Assembly (NCBI GenBank): GCA_034698045.1
Contig: JAQGAU010000316.1
Coordinates: forward strand, 1-31,340
Reading direction: 5' to 3'
DNA from: Paramacrobiotus richtersi
Lineage: Eukaryota > Tardigrada > Eutardigrada > Parachela > Macrobiotidae
Length of the DNA: 31,340 nucleotides
Below, in pieces: positions 10,181 to 21,569 of the stretch. Every line of letters starts with the position of its first letter. The first letter of the stretch is position 1. The position numbers were made by a program, and so were the translations under genes. A model generated the notes under the pieces. It was not told the origin of the DNA and did not search any database. It saw only the letters and a list, made by a program, of their open reading frames with translations.

Positions 10181-10558
10181 CTAGCTGCCTTGGGGAAAGG
10201 TGAAACCATGAATGGGCACGACGTTCCCGGAACGTAGAATGGAGCAACAAAATGTAAACGACGGGGTAACAATCTGCTTCTCCTTGGCCCACTTCAGATC
10301 ATCGGCCCAGGGCATGGCGCCCGAGCAGCGCGTAATGGTCCGCTCCGAGTTGGTACAGAAGCCCAGCATATCCAGGGGCCAGTTGAGCCATCCGTTGGTG
10401 ATGCAAAAGTAGGTTTCGTGTTGGGCGACGTGGTGGATGCGGTGGTATTTGCGCGGGAGGATCACGTGCTGGCCCTGCAGCGAGACCACCCAGGTGGGCA
10501 GGCCAATGCAGGTGTGCCACCACTTGTGAATCCGCAAACCACAAGAGTCATCTAACAA
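10181..10558 (-). CDS. PEDS1: Plasmanylethanolamine desaturase (PEDS1/TMEM189/Kua family), C-terminal exon
   Basis: Residues read IHKWWHTCIGLPTWVVSLQG, then HVILPRKYHRIHH, HETYFCITNGWLNWPLD and ADDLKWAK. This order and spacing is that of the conserved C-terminal half of TMEM189/Kua/CarF proteins. These are ER membrane di-iron desaturases that introduce the vinyl-ether bond of plasmalogens. The family's metal-binding histidine pattern is visible (IHKWWH; RKYHRIHH; HETYFC), with no stops or frameshifts. The last residues (about 30 after KWAKEK) extend past the usual C-terminus. A likely acceptor is TTTGTTAG at about 10540, making the true exon about 10540-10181. I could not find the N-terminal exons (membrane segments) within the next 3-4 kb upstream. 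It is either the last exon after a long intron or an orphaned exon. Confidence 0.82.
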   Translation of the reverse strand: MLDDSCGLRIHKWWHTCIGLPTWVVSLQGQHVILPRKYHRIHHVAQHETYFCITNGWLNWPLDMLGFCTNSERTITRCSGAMPWADDLKWAKEKQIVTPSFTFCCSILRSGNVVPIHGFTFPQGS

Positions 10559-10559
10559 A

Positions 10560-12000
10560 CTCTTTAAGGGAATTGCTAAGGCTTAGTATCGGTGAAATCA
10601 CAACACCTGCGCATCTGTGGACACTGCACCAGCTTTAGCTATGATTTAGAACAGCCAGAACATCAATTCAAATTGTCCAGAAGTCCGTTTGTACGCGCAA
10701 CCTCCGGTTGTTGTGCAAACAGCCGCGAAAGGTATAAGCACATTTTCTTTACAAATAACTATGCGTTTCATCCAAACGTCTTGAAGCGTGTTTTTTTCGC
10801 TATTTCTCAAGATGCATGGATAGATATCTCAATGCAACGGCTGCACTTGCAATGCACTCAGCTTTCCTGTCAGTTAGCGGATTTTATCACCCAATAAACT
10901 GTATTATTTCCATAAAAAGAAGTGCCGGACGTCCCGATTTCCAACTGAGCCCGAGCTGGTTAGAAACTAGAAACAAGAAAGCGCCTCTGCTATGGTAACT
11001 GTTAGAGTTGGACGCTAGCCAAATAAAACACGAACTAAGCAGCGAAGATTAGGGACAATATGAGCCACCAATGGACAATCACCAACGTATATCGGTACGT
11101 AATCTCCTGGACACTACAGTAACCGATGCACACCTTCCTACGCTGCATGATAGGCATGACACTTTCGCTGTGCGATTACACCTGCCTAGCTAGCACGGAA
11201 TAATGCATTAGCTTTCATATAGAAAAACTGCCGCAAACTCCATTCACCGTGTCACAAATGGCACGCTAAATTAGAGTCAAACCCCTGACTTCCGTAATCT
11301 AAACAACTCGATCCTTCCGGCTACTCCCCACCTTTCTCCCAGTATCAAATTACCCGGTTCCCTGTCACGCCAGGAAGAACGCACCTAATCTACATCTTTC
11401 AGACGATCAGTGGCAACACAAGACGATCGCAAAAACGGTGCGCGTTGGATCGTTTCAAATGCGATTGGCGCTAGCAGCGGGAAACCATTCTGATACAATT
11501 AGATGCGATCCGTCGACGCTGGCTCTTCCGCAGCACGAACTGTCACATCGTGTTTCCCTGACTATTCTTCCCACCTTCTGATCAACTACCCGCGCACCGC
11601 TCGATAACGCAGGATATGTAACCAGCACATTCACGTCACAGAAACATATTACCACTCGTTGTGTGGAATTACGCTGATCTTGTGCCATATGTGCGTGGTT
11701 ACAGCGTACCTTGACATTAATGTTGATTTGACTAAGCAGACTTCGAAGACGGAACGGCGTGTGTGGGTGTAGGTGGCGCGACGGCTGAATGGGGAACAAT
11801 GACCGCAGGTGCTGTGAGTTTCCGTGCACCGGAGTGCACTTGCCTCGTAGCCGTTCCTGCCTACGTCCTTTCTCACCTGATGCCCAAACAAACCCAGGAA
11901 AAACATTTAGCAATGAAGTTGATAGGTATGATGGTCCGGAGTATCATGAAAATGGGGAAAAGGAGGCTTGATTATTAGGCAAAACTGGATCCATTGAGCG
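10560..12000. other. No gene recognised
   Basis: Several frames of 60-150 codons overlap on both strands (for example 11455-11913 minus and 11763-11978 plus), but none has recognisable motifs or consistent splice sites. It could be intron or upstream sequence of the PEDS1 exon. Confidence 0.4.
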
Positions 12001-12020
12001 GGGTTAGTCGGCCCAAAGCA

Positions 12021-12140
12021 GTTAGAGCTCCCTGCGTAGTTCTTGGCGGTCGTCTCGAGGCATTAAGAGCCCCCTACAAGCTCCCGGGCGGTCGGCCTGA
12101 GGCGTTGAGAGCCCCCTGCGTCCTCCTCGGTGGTCCCACT
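12021..12140 (+). repeat. 42-bp minisatellite, about 2.8 copies
   Basis: Three consecutive blocks begin GTTAGAGCTCCCTGCG, TTAAGAGCCCCCTACA and TTGAGAGCCCCCTGCG and continue with CTTGGCGGTC/CCCGGGCGGTC/CTCGGTGGTC at the same spacing. They are translatable in one frame (LRAPxxxxGGRxEA), but nothing indicates a gene. Confidence 0.65.
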
Positions 12141-12482
12141 GGCATGGGAGATTTGGCCATGGTCAGCCGCGCCACAGATGCTATATGCATGTCGGCGGCC
12201 GTTGACACATGGAGTTCGACAGCGTTCGCTGTTGAAGTTTCGGCTCTATGTTAAGCTGGTCGTACCGCAGCCGAACTTCTGTAAACATCGCCACAGTCCC
12301 TGTTTTCGTGTTAATACGTAGATTAAAATGATGTGAATGTGCTGTTGCACGTTTAACACGATTTCTGTGTTTCTCACTGGATCCCCTTAAAGTAAACGAA
12401 GGACTGGAATCTCGTTACCAAGCAGCATCTTTTTTTGTTCGCTGTTCATTTTTAATATAACGTAGTTCGAAATCTCACACCG

Positions 12483-14393
12483 TTGCTTGATGTTCGTATG
12501 TACGGTACATTCATGCACCAATGCTGTGACGTTCTTCAAGAGATGTATGAAAATCCCTACAATTTACAACGGCGCAATTCATGTAAATACCCATTTTCCG
12601 TCAACCACGGCTCCGACCATAGAATTGCCAAAGTTGTCGCCTTCAACCCGCAGCAAATAAAACCCCGCCACCTCGCGAACAACCCTCTTCCCCCGGTCCA
12701 GAGTCTCCCGCTCCGCTCCCTCTTCAAGGAGAATGCCGAAAAGATGGCACTCGCCACAGTGGGTGCCTTACTCTTCATCCCGTTTTGGTTCAGGTTTATC
12801 TTTCGCCTCATCATCGGCTACACCATCGGGGATGTCATGGCCTCCTTCCCCGCCCGCATCCCACAACAGGAAACTAGGAAACCCTGTAATCCGCCCAGGA
12901 CGAGCTGTGGATTTCACAGCCGACCAAGGACACCAAGATCCCCGCCGCCGGTGGCGCATAGCATCATGAAACTGGGGGGACGGGTTGTCATGAAGAATTT
13001 TCTGGATATCCTGACCAATCGGTTGTTGAATGTGAAGAACCCACGACGTTTTTGCCGTTTCTGCACAGGCGGTTATAGCAGTGTTTGTTCTCGATTCCCA
13101 ACACATCCCGGCATTTGTTCGCGTTCTCTCCGGGTTTGACATTCCCAATCATCTCCAACAGACCGCCTGAGATTAATATGAGTTAAGATGATCGAATTTG
13201 CCATTAATATGACATCTAACCCGTTTGAAGCGGATAAGCCGTTGTGGGAAATGTATGTCCGGACGGATCTCGGGCCGGATCAGTCGGGGATCCTCTTTTT
13301 TCGGTACCATCAGGCCATAACCGACGGCCAGACCATGGTGCTGGTTCTATGCCTTGACCTGTTGGATGGCGGACATCAGACGTACAACATATTAAACCGC
13401 GATTCGGCGGATTGACGTACACGCCCCACTTCTGCCAGGCGGTATTCATGGCCGAGTATGTGTTTTTCACGGATTCGATATCCGGGGGAACGGCGGATTT
13501 GAATTGCCTAAAGTATCCTGAGATGCAGCTGAGCGGACGGTATGAAGTGTTCTGGCCGGAACCGGTAAATCTCTCCGTGATGCAGCGACTGAAAGCCATC
13601 ACCCGGACACGGTTCGATAACCCTTAGTTCACATGCAGCACTCGCAGCAACGTTGCGGATGTACTGCAAGATGCATATAGGATCAGTATTCCGGCGGATA
13701 TATCACCTCGTGTTTCCTGGTGGATCTCCGGTCGACAAAAAGGGGAGACATTATCGGATATAACGTCAGGTAACCGGTTTGTTTGGGAATAGATCAACCT
13801 CCCGATGAGTCAGAGAGCAGGAATGGCGCAGTTCTGGACAGTCCCGGGCCAGATGCACTAACTGCGTTCATCTTACCTCTACGTGGCAGTGTGGCACTGG
13901 TTTCTTACTGAAGATCCGAAGATGGCGCTATCGTATCGGTCAACACTCTGGCCGATCCGGAGGGGCAGTTAATACTGCAACGATACACTTTATAGAGGAC
14001 GCTTTCATGTGGTTACCGCCACCGTATGGAATGCGGATTCCCACAGCGATCAACATGATCACCTGCATCGACCTGGTTCAGTTGGTGGTGGTCGCGTATA
14101 CCGGCGTGATCAAGGACGCTCACTGGATCGCCACGGATTTCCCGTTTAAGGTCATGGCAGCCGAACCGCCCCCGGGGGATGATGAACCGCGGGTGAAGAC
14201 ACCGATGGAACCAATGTCCAACAGTCCCATGCTTTTCAGTGGGCAACGGAGTCACAGGTAAACACGGAGATGATTGGGCAGGAAATGGATGTGCGGCGAC
14301 GCAGTGCGGTGCCGCAGTTGAGTGGGCTGCCCAGGATGGGGGTGGGAGGGGCGATGCAGGTGCGACAGTCGTCGTTGCCGAGCGCGGGATGAT
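12483..14393 (+). pseudogene. Decayed wax-ester synthase / acyl-CoA:diacylglycerol acyltransferase (WS/DGAT) gene
   Basis: Pieces of the family appear in the right order but in changing frames. First is a hydrophobic N-terminal segment (ALATVGALLFIPFWFRFIF, about 12750). SAQDELWIS follows (12890), then a block IMKLGG-VVMKNFLDILTNRLL (12963-13030), FDIPNHLQ (about 13135), and PFEADKPLWEMYV (13220-13258). YHQAITDGQ (about 13305) stands where the family has HHxxxDG. NVADVLQDAY and SGNRFVWE-INLP lie at 13650-13805. A C-terminal block with VVVAYTGVIKDAHWIATDFP (14085-14145) and a polar tail to about 14390 complete it. Frame changes near 12870, 13045 and 13400, and in-frame stops near 13790, 13860 and 13970, rule out a working enzyme. 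The catalytic second histidine is read as Gln. The remnant is GC-rich compared with its flanks. WS/DGAT enzymes esterify fatty acyl-CoA to alcohols or diacylglycerol at membranes. Confidence 0.78.
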
Positions 14394-14399
14394 ACGGCT

Positions 14400-16190
14400 G
14401 GGATGGACCGGGCGGGCGGAGAATGTCGAAGGCCGGGGCGATGATGGCTGAGGGAGGCGAGACCGGCCAGAAAAACAATGTGAGCGTGATGGTTGGTTTG
14501 TGTCGCTGACAAGCTGAGTGCGATGTGTTTGCTGTTGGATATGCTCCGTTATCGATCGATATAATAGAGGACTTGCGCATTACACAAATTCTGACTTACA
14601 GTGAAGGTTTTTTACTGACAAAGTGCTTAAAAGCCGTATGTAAGTCTGTAAATGACGATATATGATCGTTGCAGTTGCGCGAAATGGTTTACATACATTT
14701 ATGAATCTGCACATACAGACTACCGCACATTCTAAGGCAACCTCCACCTCAGAACGGTTTAACACATATAGCATCACGTATTAAGACAGCCGCCACGCAA
14801 GCGGGCTTAAAGAGAAAGATTTTTTCCGTATTTGTTTAATTTAAATTTATACCAGTCACATCCAACAATCACATTAAAATCCCGCAAAAAAAATAACAGG
14901 AAATACTCGCTGTTATTAACCGAATTACTTGGCTACCCAAGGCGCAGGCAACCCTGCAAAACCAGCGATAGCTGAAGTTCCCGATCTGTGAAGAAGGACG
15001 GTTGATCGTGATGTTGACGCTGTGTCCTGGACAATTTCGGTGATGTTCCTCTCTACGATAGAATGAAATTTCCGTTAGACGTTTTTTTGTCGGACGAGCA
15101 CCAAAACCAGATTGACATATTTCGACAGTTGCGCAGCTTGACATGATTAATTTTAACAAGAAAATAAACAAGCTAACGAATCATTGATATTGTGTCATTT
15201 CTGTCTTCTGCTGGGTAGCAGCATATGGGATATCCCCGTAAAAAATAAAGCGCGAAAAAACTGCGCTCATTCGAAAATTTTCTGCAAATTTCATAGAATT
15301 GTTCCTTAAATATACAGCAAACTCCATAGTTGACAGTTTTAGTACGATATCATGCTTACGTTGGAAACCTAGAACGAGTGCGCCTTACCATATTTACTTT
15401 AGAGTATCCTGCCACGCATGATCAACAATCACGTTTCCGGGCTGAACCGCTGGCACGCATAGCATGCGAAAGAAACAACTTTCCACAATAGCGACGAGAG
15501 AACGAAGTTTGCTAAGTTGCCAGCACCGAGCAGGGTCCCCTGCTGAAACATCCGTTGGCACGAAGTTTCAGATGCCACAGACTTGGCTGGTGCTGGAACA
15601 GATTTTATTGAGTTTTTAGCTTCATTAAAAACTGGAGAAAAACTAGACCGGAACTTAGAATGTATTTCGGAATATTGGTTTCAAAAAGATCAGAGAACAT
15701 TTGCTGCACGATTCTCCGAGGCTGATAAGCTGTAAGGCAACGCAGTTTTCTGATTGGCGCCAGTCACGCTCGATCTGAATTAAATGTTCAGCTGGCCAGT
15801 TAGAATTCTCGTTTACCCGCTATCTGTAAGTAAGTCAGCGGCGTTATAGGCATGACAGGGAACGCCCATCCCTGTCGTGTGTTTTCATCTACGCCCCTCA
15901 CAGACACAGGCATTTACAGACAATTTGCTCAATTTCGATGTAAGTCAGAATACGCCATTGTCAGTCAGAATTTTTGTAATGCGCAATGACTATAATATGA
16001 CTGTCAGTTGCATTTGCTGTGAAAGAATACAATTTTAGCAATTTTACGGAGCACATTTTATCAGCAGTGTAAGCGAAGGCACTCAGTGCTACAATAACAT
16101 CATAATTTTTTCAAACTAATTCAGGACAGAAACAGGTTCAGTCAGCAAAAAAATACTGCAGGCATCGATTTATTTCCAAAACTCACTTAA
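14400..16190. other. No gene recognised
   Basis: 14400-14520 may hold more of the acyltransferase tail. The 100-codon minus frame at 14869-15171 has no recognised motif. The rest is AT-rich with frequent stops in all frames. Confidence 0.45.
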
Positions 16191-16544
16191 CTCAGCAACG
16201 CCCACCGATGCCAATTTGGCACCATAGCGCCATTTGTTTTTTCCGACTGTTAGAGCATATGAATGTTGCCTTTTGTGATTGAAGTATTGAATAGATGTAC
16301 TGATAAGTAGTTTTAAAAAAACCATGCAGTTGTGAGAGCTTCAGTGTCTTTCCGAGAAAGCACCAAACTTGGCCAATTTGCAGCGTTCCGAGCTCCTCGA
16401 GGTCTTCGCTGTCCCGCTCTGCTATGCGCATTGATATAATTCCAAGATGAAATGCTCAGAATCTCGACATAGAGCTTTAGTATAAAACGCTTAATAATTA
16501 CCCAAACAACCAAGCCATCAGAAGCTACAGTCATCAAAAAATTT

Positions 16545-17438
16545 TGATGTCATTTTGGCATCGGTGGGCATGCACAGGATAACTGATTTCTCGATTTATT
16601 TTTCTAATGCAACACCAAACAATTTAAAGCACCACAGCAAAGTACTGACCGACGCAGTTTTTTCTGGGCTATTTAATACACATGCTCAAGTGGTCATCAG
16701 ATTGACCACTGGTCAGCCAGACCGATGACCCTTAGAAAATGCTGGGTCACCATTTCTTCTTGTCCATTATGTATATTGTTGCATTACTTACGGAGAAAAC
16801 CCTATCCTGACCGTTAACTATTGTTTCTGGCTTTATTACATGTCTAATTTCAGCAATACCGATGTACCTTGCACAATATGTACCATATATGGCGCCATTA
16901 CGCTGCTTTTTGGACCTTAGTCGACAACCATGACGGTCCAAGCGGTCATTCCATATAGGACTAGTTCCGTTAATGAGCAACACAGCAACTCTGGCCAGTT
17001 TTTTGATCATTTAAAGGAACCGAAAACCAGTTCGGAAGAAAATGCTTCCTATGGAGAAGATTTACTGCGTGACAAAGCACCCAGAATATATCCCTGTATT
17101 TCTGTCGTGACGATTTCTGAAGTCTACAAAGCGAAGACGACTTCCTATTTTGTTCTGCATTCTGGGATGGTCATCTGAACTTCCAGAAGTCAGGGAACTT
17201 GCTTTTGACCACAAGAAAGCCGGTTTTTTAAATGAGTTTCTTAATAAATTGAAAAATTATTTTTCCAACTGGCCACTGGTCATTTGGATGACCACCGGGT
17301 ACATCCCAGTGGATAGCCCTTGCAAAACTGACCATAACCAGTGCTTGAAGGACTGACAAACTTTCATGGCAAATTTGCAAAAAAATAAAATTTAATGCGT
17401 TAAAATATCGATCATGCCCACCGATGCCAAAATGGCAT
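16545..17438. mobile_element. About 890-bp element with 26-bp terminal inverted repeats (candidate)
   Basis: ATGTCATTTTGGCATCGGTGGGCATG at the left end matches the reverse complement of the right end (CATGCCCACCGATGCCAAAATGGCAT) with one difference. Inside, a second inverted pair occurs: GGTCATCAGATTGACCACTGGTCAG (about 16692-16716) against the reverse complement of ACTGGCCACTGGTCATTTGGATGACC (17268-17293). A third copy of the end motif sits at 16196-16221. The open frames within (16747-17010 minus, 16930-17178 plus) have no transposase motif. The family is not identified and the target duplication is unclear. Confidence 0.55.
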
Positions 17439-17629
17439 TATGCTACCCCCGCTGACCTATGGTCAGAAAAAATCTAAGAAAATTACATTTTCTTAGCTAG
17501 ATTTTTTGATCGGTAGATACCCGTTTTTAGCTCATAAGTCGCACTCCTTCTGGTACCAGGCGCTGATGGTAATATAGATTAACAATGGGACGCACATGCC
17601 AGCGTCAAGATGCGTGATAATTTCCGCAT

Positions 17630-17929
17630 ATGCGACAAATGTACGAATACAATTTGAATGTAGTGACCCTAGCCATGGCTTTTATTGTTATTTCGGCTTT
17701 TGCGAATAAAAAACATTATTCTGAAAAAAATATATTTAAAAGTACAATCTGTAACTTGTGCAATGTAACTCGTAAGCTAAATTCTGGCTTGTTACGTTCC
17801 ACTGAACACCGCAAACTGGCAAAGCTGGTAATAATCAAAGAAGATCAGAGCTCAGTGGTTATACAAACGTCTTCATCATCGGAAAGTAAAGGTCACGCCA
17901 GGTGTCAAGCACTAAATGTTCAGCTTTAG
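17630..17929 (+). CDS. Small ORF with signal-peptide-like start (weak)
   Basis: A 99-codon ATG frame begins MRQMYEYNLNVVTLAMAFIV and continues ISAFANKKHY, a hydrophobic run of about 17 residues ending in small residues as in a signal peptide or anchor. The rest is basic and polar with three Cys. There is no homology I recognise, and no promoter or splice evidence. It lies between a repeat element and a pseudogene, so chance is a serious alternative. Confidence 0.22.
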   Translation: MRQMYEYNLNVVTLAMAFIVISAFANKKHYSEKNIFKSTICNLCNVTRKLNSGLLRSTEHRKLAKLVIIKEDQSSVVIQTSSSSESKGHARCQALNVQL

Positions 17930-18071
17930 AGCACTTTAGACCACATGTTCAGAAGTCGTTACAGGTTCAGGATCGACCTTTAAACTTGCGCACAGGGGTA
18001 AGCTGCGAACAGGCACTAATGCGGTATTCCAAGATCCCCACGAGATCGCGATGGTGGACAACAAACATACA

Positions 18072-18818
18072 TAAGCCATTTCATCTCAGCGCTTCTAGGA
18101 ACTCCACAAAGACTACGGCTGTTTAGACCGCCTCTACGCTGTCGTCAAGCCTGGAAATGCTCCTACTGTATTGCTGCAGTGCACCACCTCCCGCAAAACC
18201 TTCTCCAAATGACACTGAAACAGCCATACTCGCGCGCGAACATGGATTGGAAATATCCGCCATTAAACCGGTTCAGAAGACCAGAATGAGCAAGTCAGCG
18301 AGGAACTCCGAATGTATCTCACCAAGCTGTAACTGACCAATCACGAACAAGGAGAGTACGAGACGTTGTTCCAGTAGACTTTGCTTGCGAAGGAGCTGTA
18401 CTTCTATGAACGGCGGGCAACAGCAGCAAAGGACTGACTCGAAAAAGTTAGCAATGCGGAAGACATTCTCTGAATGTGCGCAAAATGGAAAGTGGAGATT
18501 CGACACATGTTGAGACAGTTGAGTGAGGCACAAAAAAGCGCGGAGGATTGTTATCAGACACTGGACCAAATCTTCCAACAGCAGAGTGATATCTTGATCC
18601 AGCTTGACCTTCACACGGCCAACTTATCCAAAGAAACTGAATGACTGTAGAATTATTCAGAATGCAAGTTTCCTGCCGATCAGAAAAAGTGCCCGATTCT
18701 TACGGGACATCGGCGAATGAATGTGGAAGGCTTTGCGGAGATGACTGGTGTGGAGATGGAGAAGATGAACAAGCAGATGCAGCTGATCAAAGCGGATCTC
18801 TCGCGTTTAGAATTTTAG
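18072..18818 (+). pseudogene. Coiled-coil protein gene remnant with in-frame stops
   Basis: One frame stays protein-like for about 240 codons. It reads ELHKDYGCLDRLYAVVKPGN at 18099-18158, then the helical stretches EDQNEQVSEELRMYLTKL, LLAKELYFYERRATAAKD and LRQLSEAQKSAEDCYQTLDQ, and finally EMEKMNKQMQLIKADLSRLE, ending TAG at 18816-18818. It is interrupted by at least six stop codons from 18276 onward (TAA, TAG, TGA) but shows no frameshift there. The composition is typical of long coiled coils. I cannot name the family. Its neighbour is a HYDIN-like remnant, so an axonemal protein is possible but unproven. Confidence 0.62.
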
Positions 18819-19149
18819 TGGAGCAAACCCATACTGACTGCTCAGTGCTGCATACTTTCTGCGTTTTTTCACTTCGGCTGCTGCTGCCGCTGCGTCGGCC
18901 CTACTGATGTGCCCGCAACGTATGTTGGAGCCACCGTAACCACTCAGTTGTGAGAAAGAACGGTAAAACATTAGTTATCTGATTTATCTCGATTACATAC
19001 TGGTTTCAAGAATGGGGTACTATCTCGCTGATGAGTGTCGGGGTGAGCACCTCCGCCTGCGGTCGGATGGACAAGCAAGAAATAACAATCTGCGTGGAAC
19101 GGGGTCGAATTCTGTAAACGCATATAGGGCATCCTCATACCGCTCTTAG

Positions 19150-21564
19150 CCCTTGACCAGCAGGATCGGCGAAGATCTGCACGGTGACCTCTTCGTTCCC
19201 GGCCAACGTCAATCGATCAGCGGCCACCGTACAAACGCCCCTTCGAAATAACGGGATATTATGCTTCCGGATAATCACAATCTTGAATGTAAACGTCGTT
19301 TGGAAGGTGTTCTACTGGTCGGAGCGGAGGAGGAGTTGTAAAATTATACTCCCGAACGGCGGGAGCATCCACGGGAAGTGCTGCACCGGTCGGCACCGTT
19401 CACTGAACGCTTTGACTTCCCCGTGCCCTGGAGAGATCAGAAAGTATCCGTGGGTGTGGCCACTTTATTGTCCCTAACGGCGTAAGGGCCCTCCCGCTGC
19501 ATGGCGGAGCCGGCACGACGGATCTCGATGGTTTTTGGCGATCTTGGTCCGGTCGGGTTTCATTCCTGTACCCAGTTTACAGCCGCGGTTCTCCACGCTG
19601 CCATCGTCCTTCCCGCCCGATGAACCCGGTCCGGATTAGAGGCGTCCTCTTTGACGGTCTGTCGGGAGGTCTGGGTAGACGGGGTGACGGAGACGATTAT
19701 TGGGACGGACGGGAGTTCGTTCGGGAGGGCGACAAACTGAAACGGAAGAGTGAATTGGTCCACGATGAGTGGAAAGGTTAACGGTCGCTGGGGGACGGTG
19801 TAGATGGTCGGTTTAGGAATCTCCAGTCGGGCCTCGGTGATCTTGTTGATTTTTTCAAATAACGGTAGATTCCGCCACGGATCCCACGAAGTACCAAAGT
19901 TGATCAGTTGATCCTTGAGAATAGTGTTTTTCCACATTAGCACGTGGTACTTTGACCCCGAAACTCCGTCTCCGCCGGTAGCGGGACTTAACCCGCTCAG
20001 TAACCGCTATCTCACGTTCGGCGCGTTTCGCACGGTCCTTCGGTTTGGTCTTCAAGTTGCGGGATTTGGTGTTGCGCTTCTTCCCCGGGACGGACTGACC
20101 GTCCTTGGAGGCGTCACTGCGCTGGTGTCGACGGAGGCTCTCTACCTTCCCTGCGGCGGCCCAATTGGTCACGATGGTGATGTAGTTTTTTAGAGTGGCG
20201 AAAAAGGCCCTGTTGGCTTTGTATGCGTCCGAGTGGGAGATTATAGAGGGTTGATCTTCCGCGTGACCTTTAGGTAGCATACTCCAGGAAACCCGGGCAG
20301 AACGCTCCGCGGCACCTTCATAATCCCGGTCTTTGGGGACTGGGCCAGGTTAACCTAGGAATAGTTGCTGGTGCTTAAATAATCTTCAAAACATTTACCT
20401 AGAAAAGATTTGTGTCTGGAATTATCCGAAATAATAAGACCAATTATTTCCGTTATTATTAAAAATTATGAAAATAATTAAAAATGACTAACAAAATTAA
20501 TTATTAAGTAATTAATTGATATTAAAAATAATTATCTAATAATTATTAATAACATTAATTAGTACTTAAGTTACATTTATAATAGGTCGAATGGTGCAGA
20601 AACGGTGATTAATATCACTAGAGCCGTAAGATGTGGACTTACTGTAAGTACCTTTCAGTTTCAGTACCGAATGTTTCGCCGTTAGTCCGCGGCTATTCGA
20701 TTTGACGGCGCTACCCTGATTGACTGTTTCTGCGTTGGACTTACTGGCCATAGACTTCACCGACATGTCCTCCGTGATCCGATATGACCCCGCACATTTT
20801 TGCAGTGGCTTAGCCGTCAAGCCAACGGCTTCAGGGGTCACTTCCGGTATGGGCAGTACCGCCAGGTTGGCCTCCACGGCTGCGTCATGCTCCTATCAGT
20901 CAGAACATTGTAAAGCATGACCGCGTTCAAATCTGTATAAATCAGCTTTCTGAATCCAACATTAATTTTACCTTTTGCATCACCATCATCTTCGGATACC
21001 GCGCAACAGTATCATCCATCCGTTCCGGCGACCCGCGGATGCACCACCTGAGGATTCAGCCGAGAGGATGCACCAAGCCACCTCGGTTGGTTCGTCGGGC
21101 AGCGAGTGCTTGTAGCGGAAGGTTTTGGACTGGAAGAACAGATCGCGATCCGACCGGTCCCGGGTGATACCCGGATCCACTCCCAGGGGTTTGTGCAGAG
21201 GTGGCGCTTTTCGCGTTCCCGGCCTGGATTTGGGTGGAGTCTGCATGCCCAGTTCGGCCTGGCACTGCTAGGCGGAGGTGGTGAGGTTCGTGATAAACAT
21301 GACCTTATGGTGGAAGGGGTCTTCCAGGGCAGACGGGATCCGCTGGTCCAGCGAGAGTACTGGAATGCAGTAGTATCTGGACAGGTATTTGGCCAATGTG
21401 GACTTGCCACAAGCCGGCGGGCCATGAATGAGGAAGGTCATGCCCTTTTTGATCTGTTCCTTCCGGGCGTTGAGAGTATCACTATTCCCACGGTATTTAT
21501 GTAATGCAGTGTCCAGTGGCGTTCTGATGACTTGCCGGTACATCTCAGTCTTTGCTGAAAACAT
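19150..21564 (-). pseudogene. HYDIN: HYDIN-like (central-pair axonemal protein) gene remnant, P-loop to ASH-domain region
   Basis: On the minus strand 21564-21268 encodes a P-loop block, GMTFLIHGPPACGKSTLAKY followed by YYCIPVLSLD, resembling the adenylate-kinase-like insert of HYDIN. 20350-19855 reads DYEGAAERSARVSW, then a Lys/Arg-rich linker. About 19840-19790 has LEIPKPTIYTVPQRP, like the PPIPxPxxYSVxPYP motif downstream of that insert. 19350-19180 gives HNIPLFRRGVCTV and LTLAGNEEVTVQIFADPAGQ, the signature of the following ASH/Ig-like domain. The pieces are in HYDIN order but need several frame changes, and in-frame stops occur (near 19310 and 19160). HYDIN itself is a very large protein of the motile-cilium central pair. 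No intact remainder is visible in the window. The segment 21000-20600 is unassigned. Confidence 0.7.
20395..20580. repeat. AT-rich simple sequence inside the HYDIN remnant
   Basis: Dominated by TAATTA/ATTAAT words. It splits the HYDIN-like blocks and may be old intron or later insertion. Confidence 0.7.
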
Positions 21565-21569
21565 AACCG

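Noticed and set aside
14236-14580. Minus-strand frames over the acyltransferase tail
   Set aside because: Low-complexity Pro/His/Ser translations of a GC-rich plus-strand coding remnant.
21012-21504. Overlapping frames of 130 codons on both strands near the P-loop block
   Set aside because: GC-rich shadow frames; only the GPPACGKS frame has a recognisable motif.
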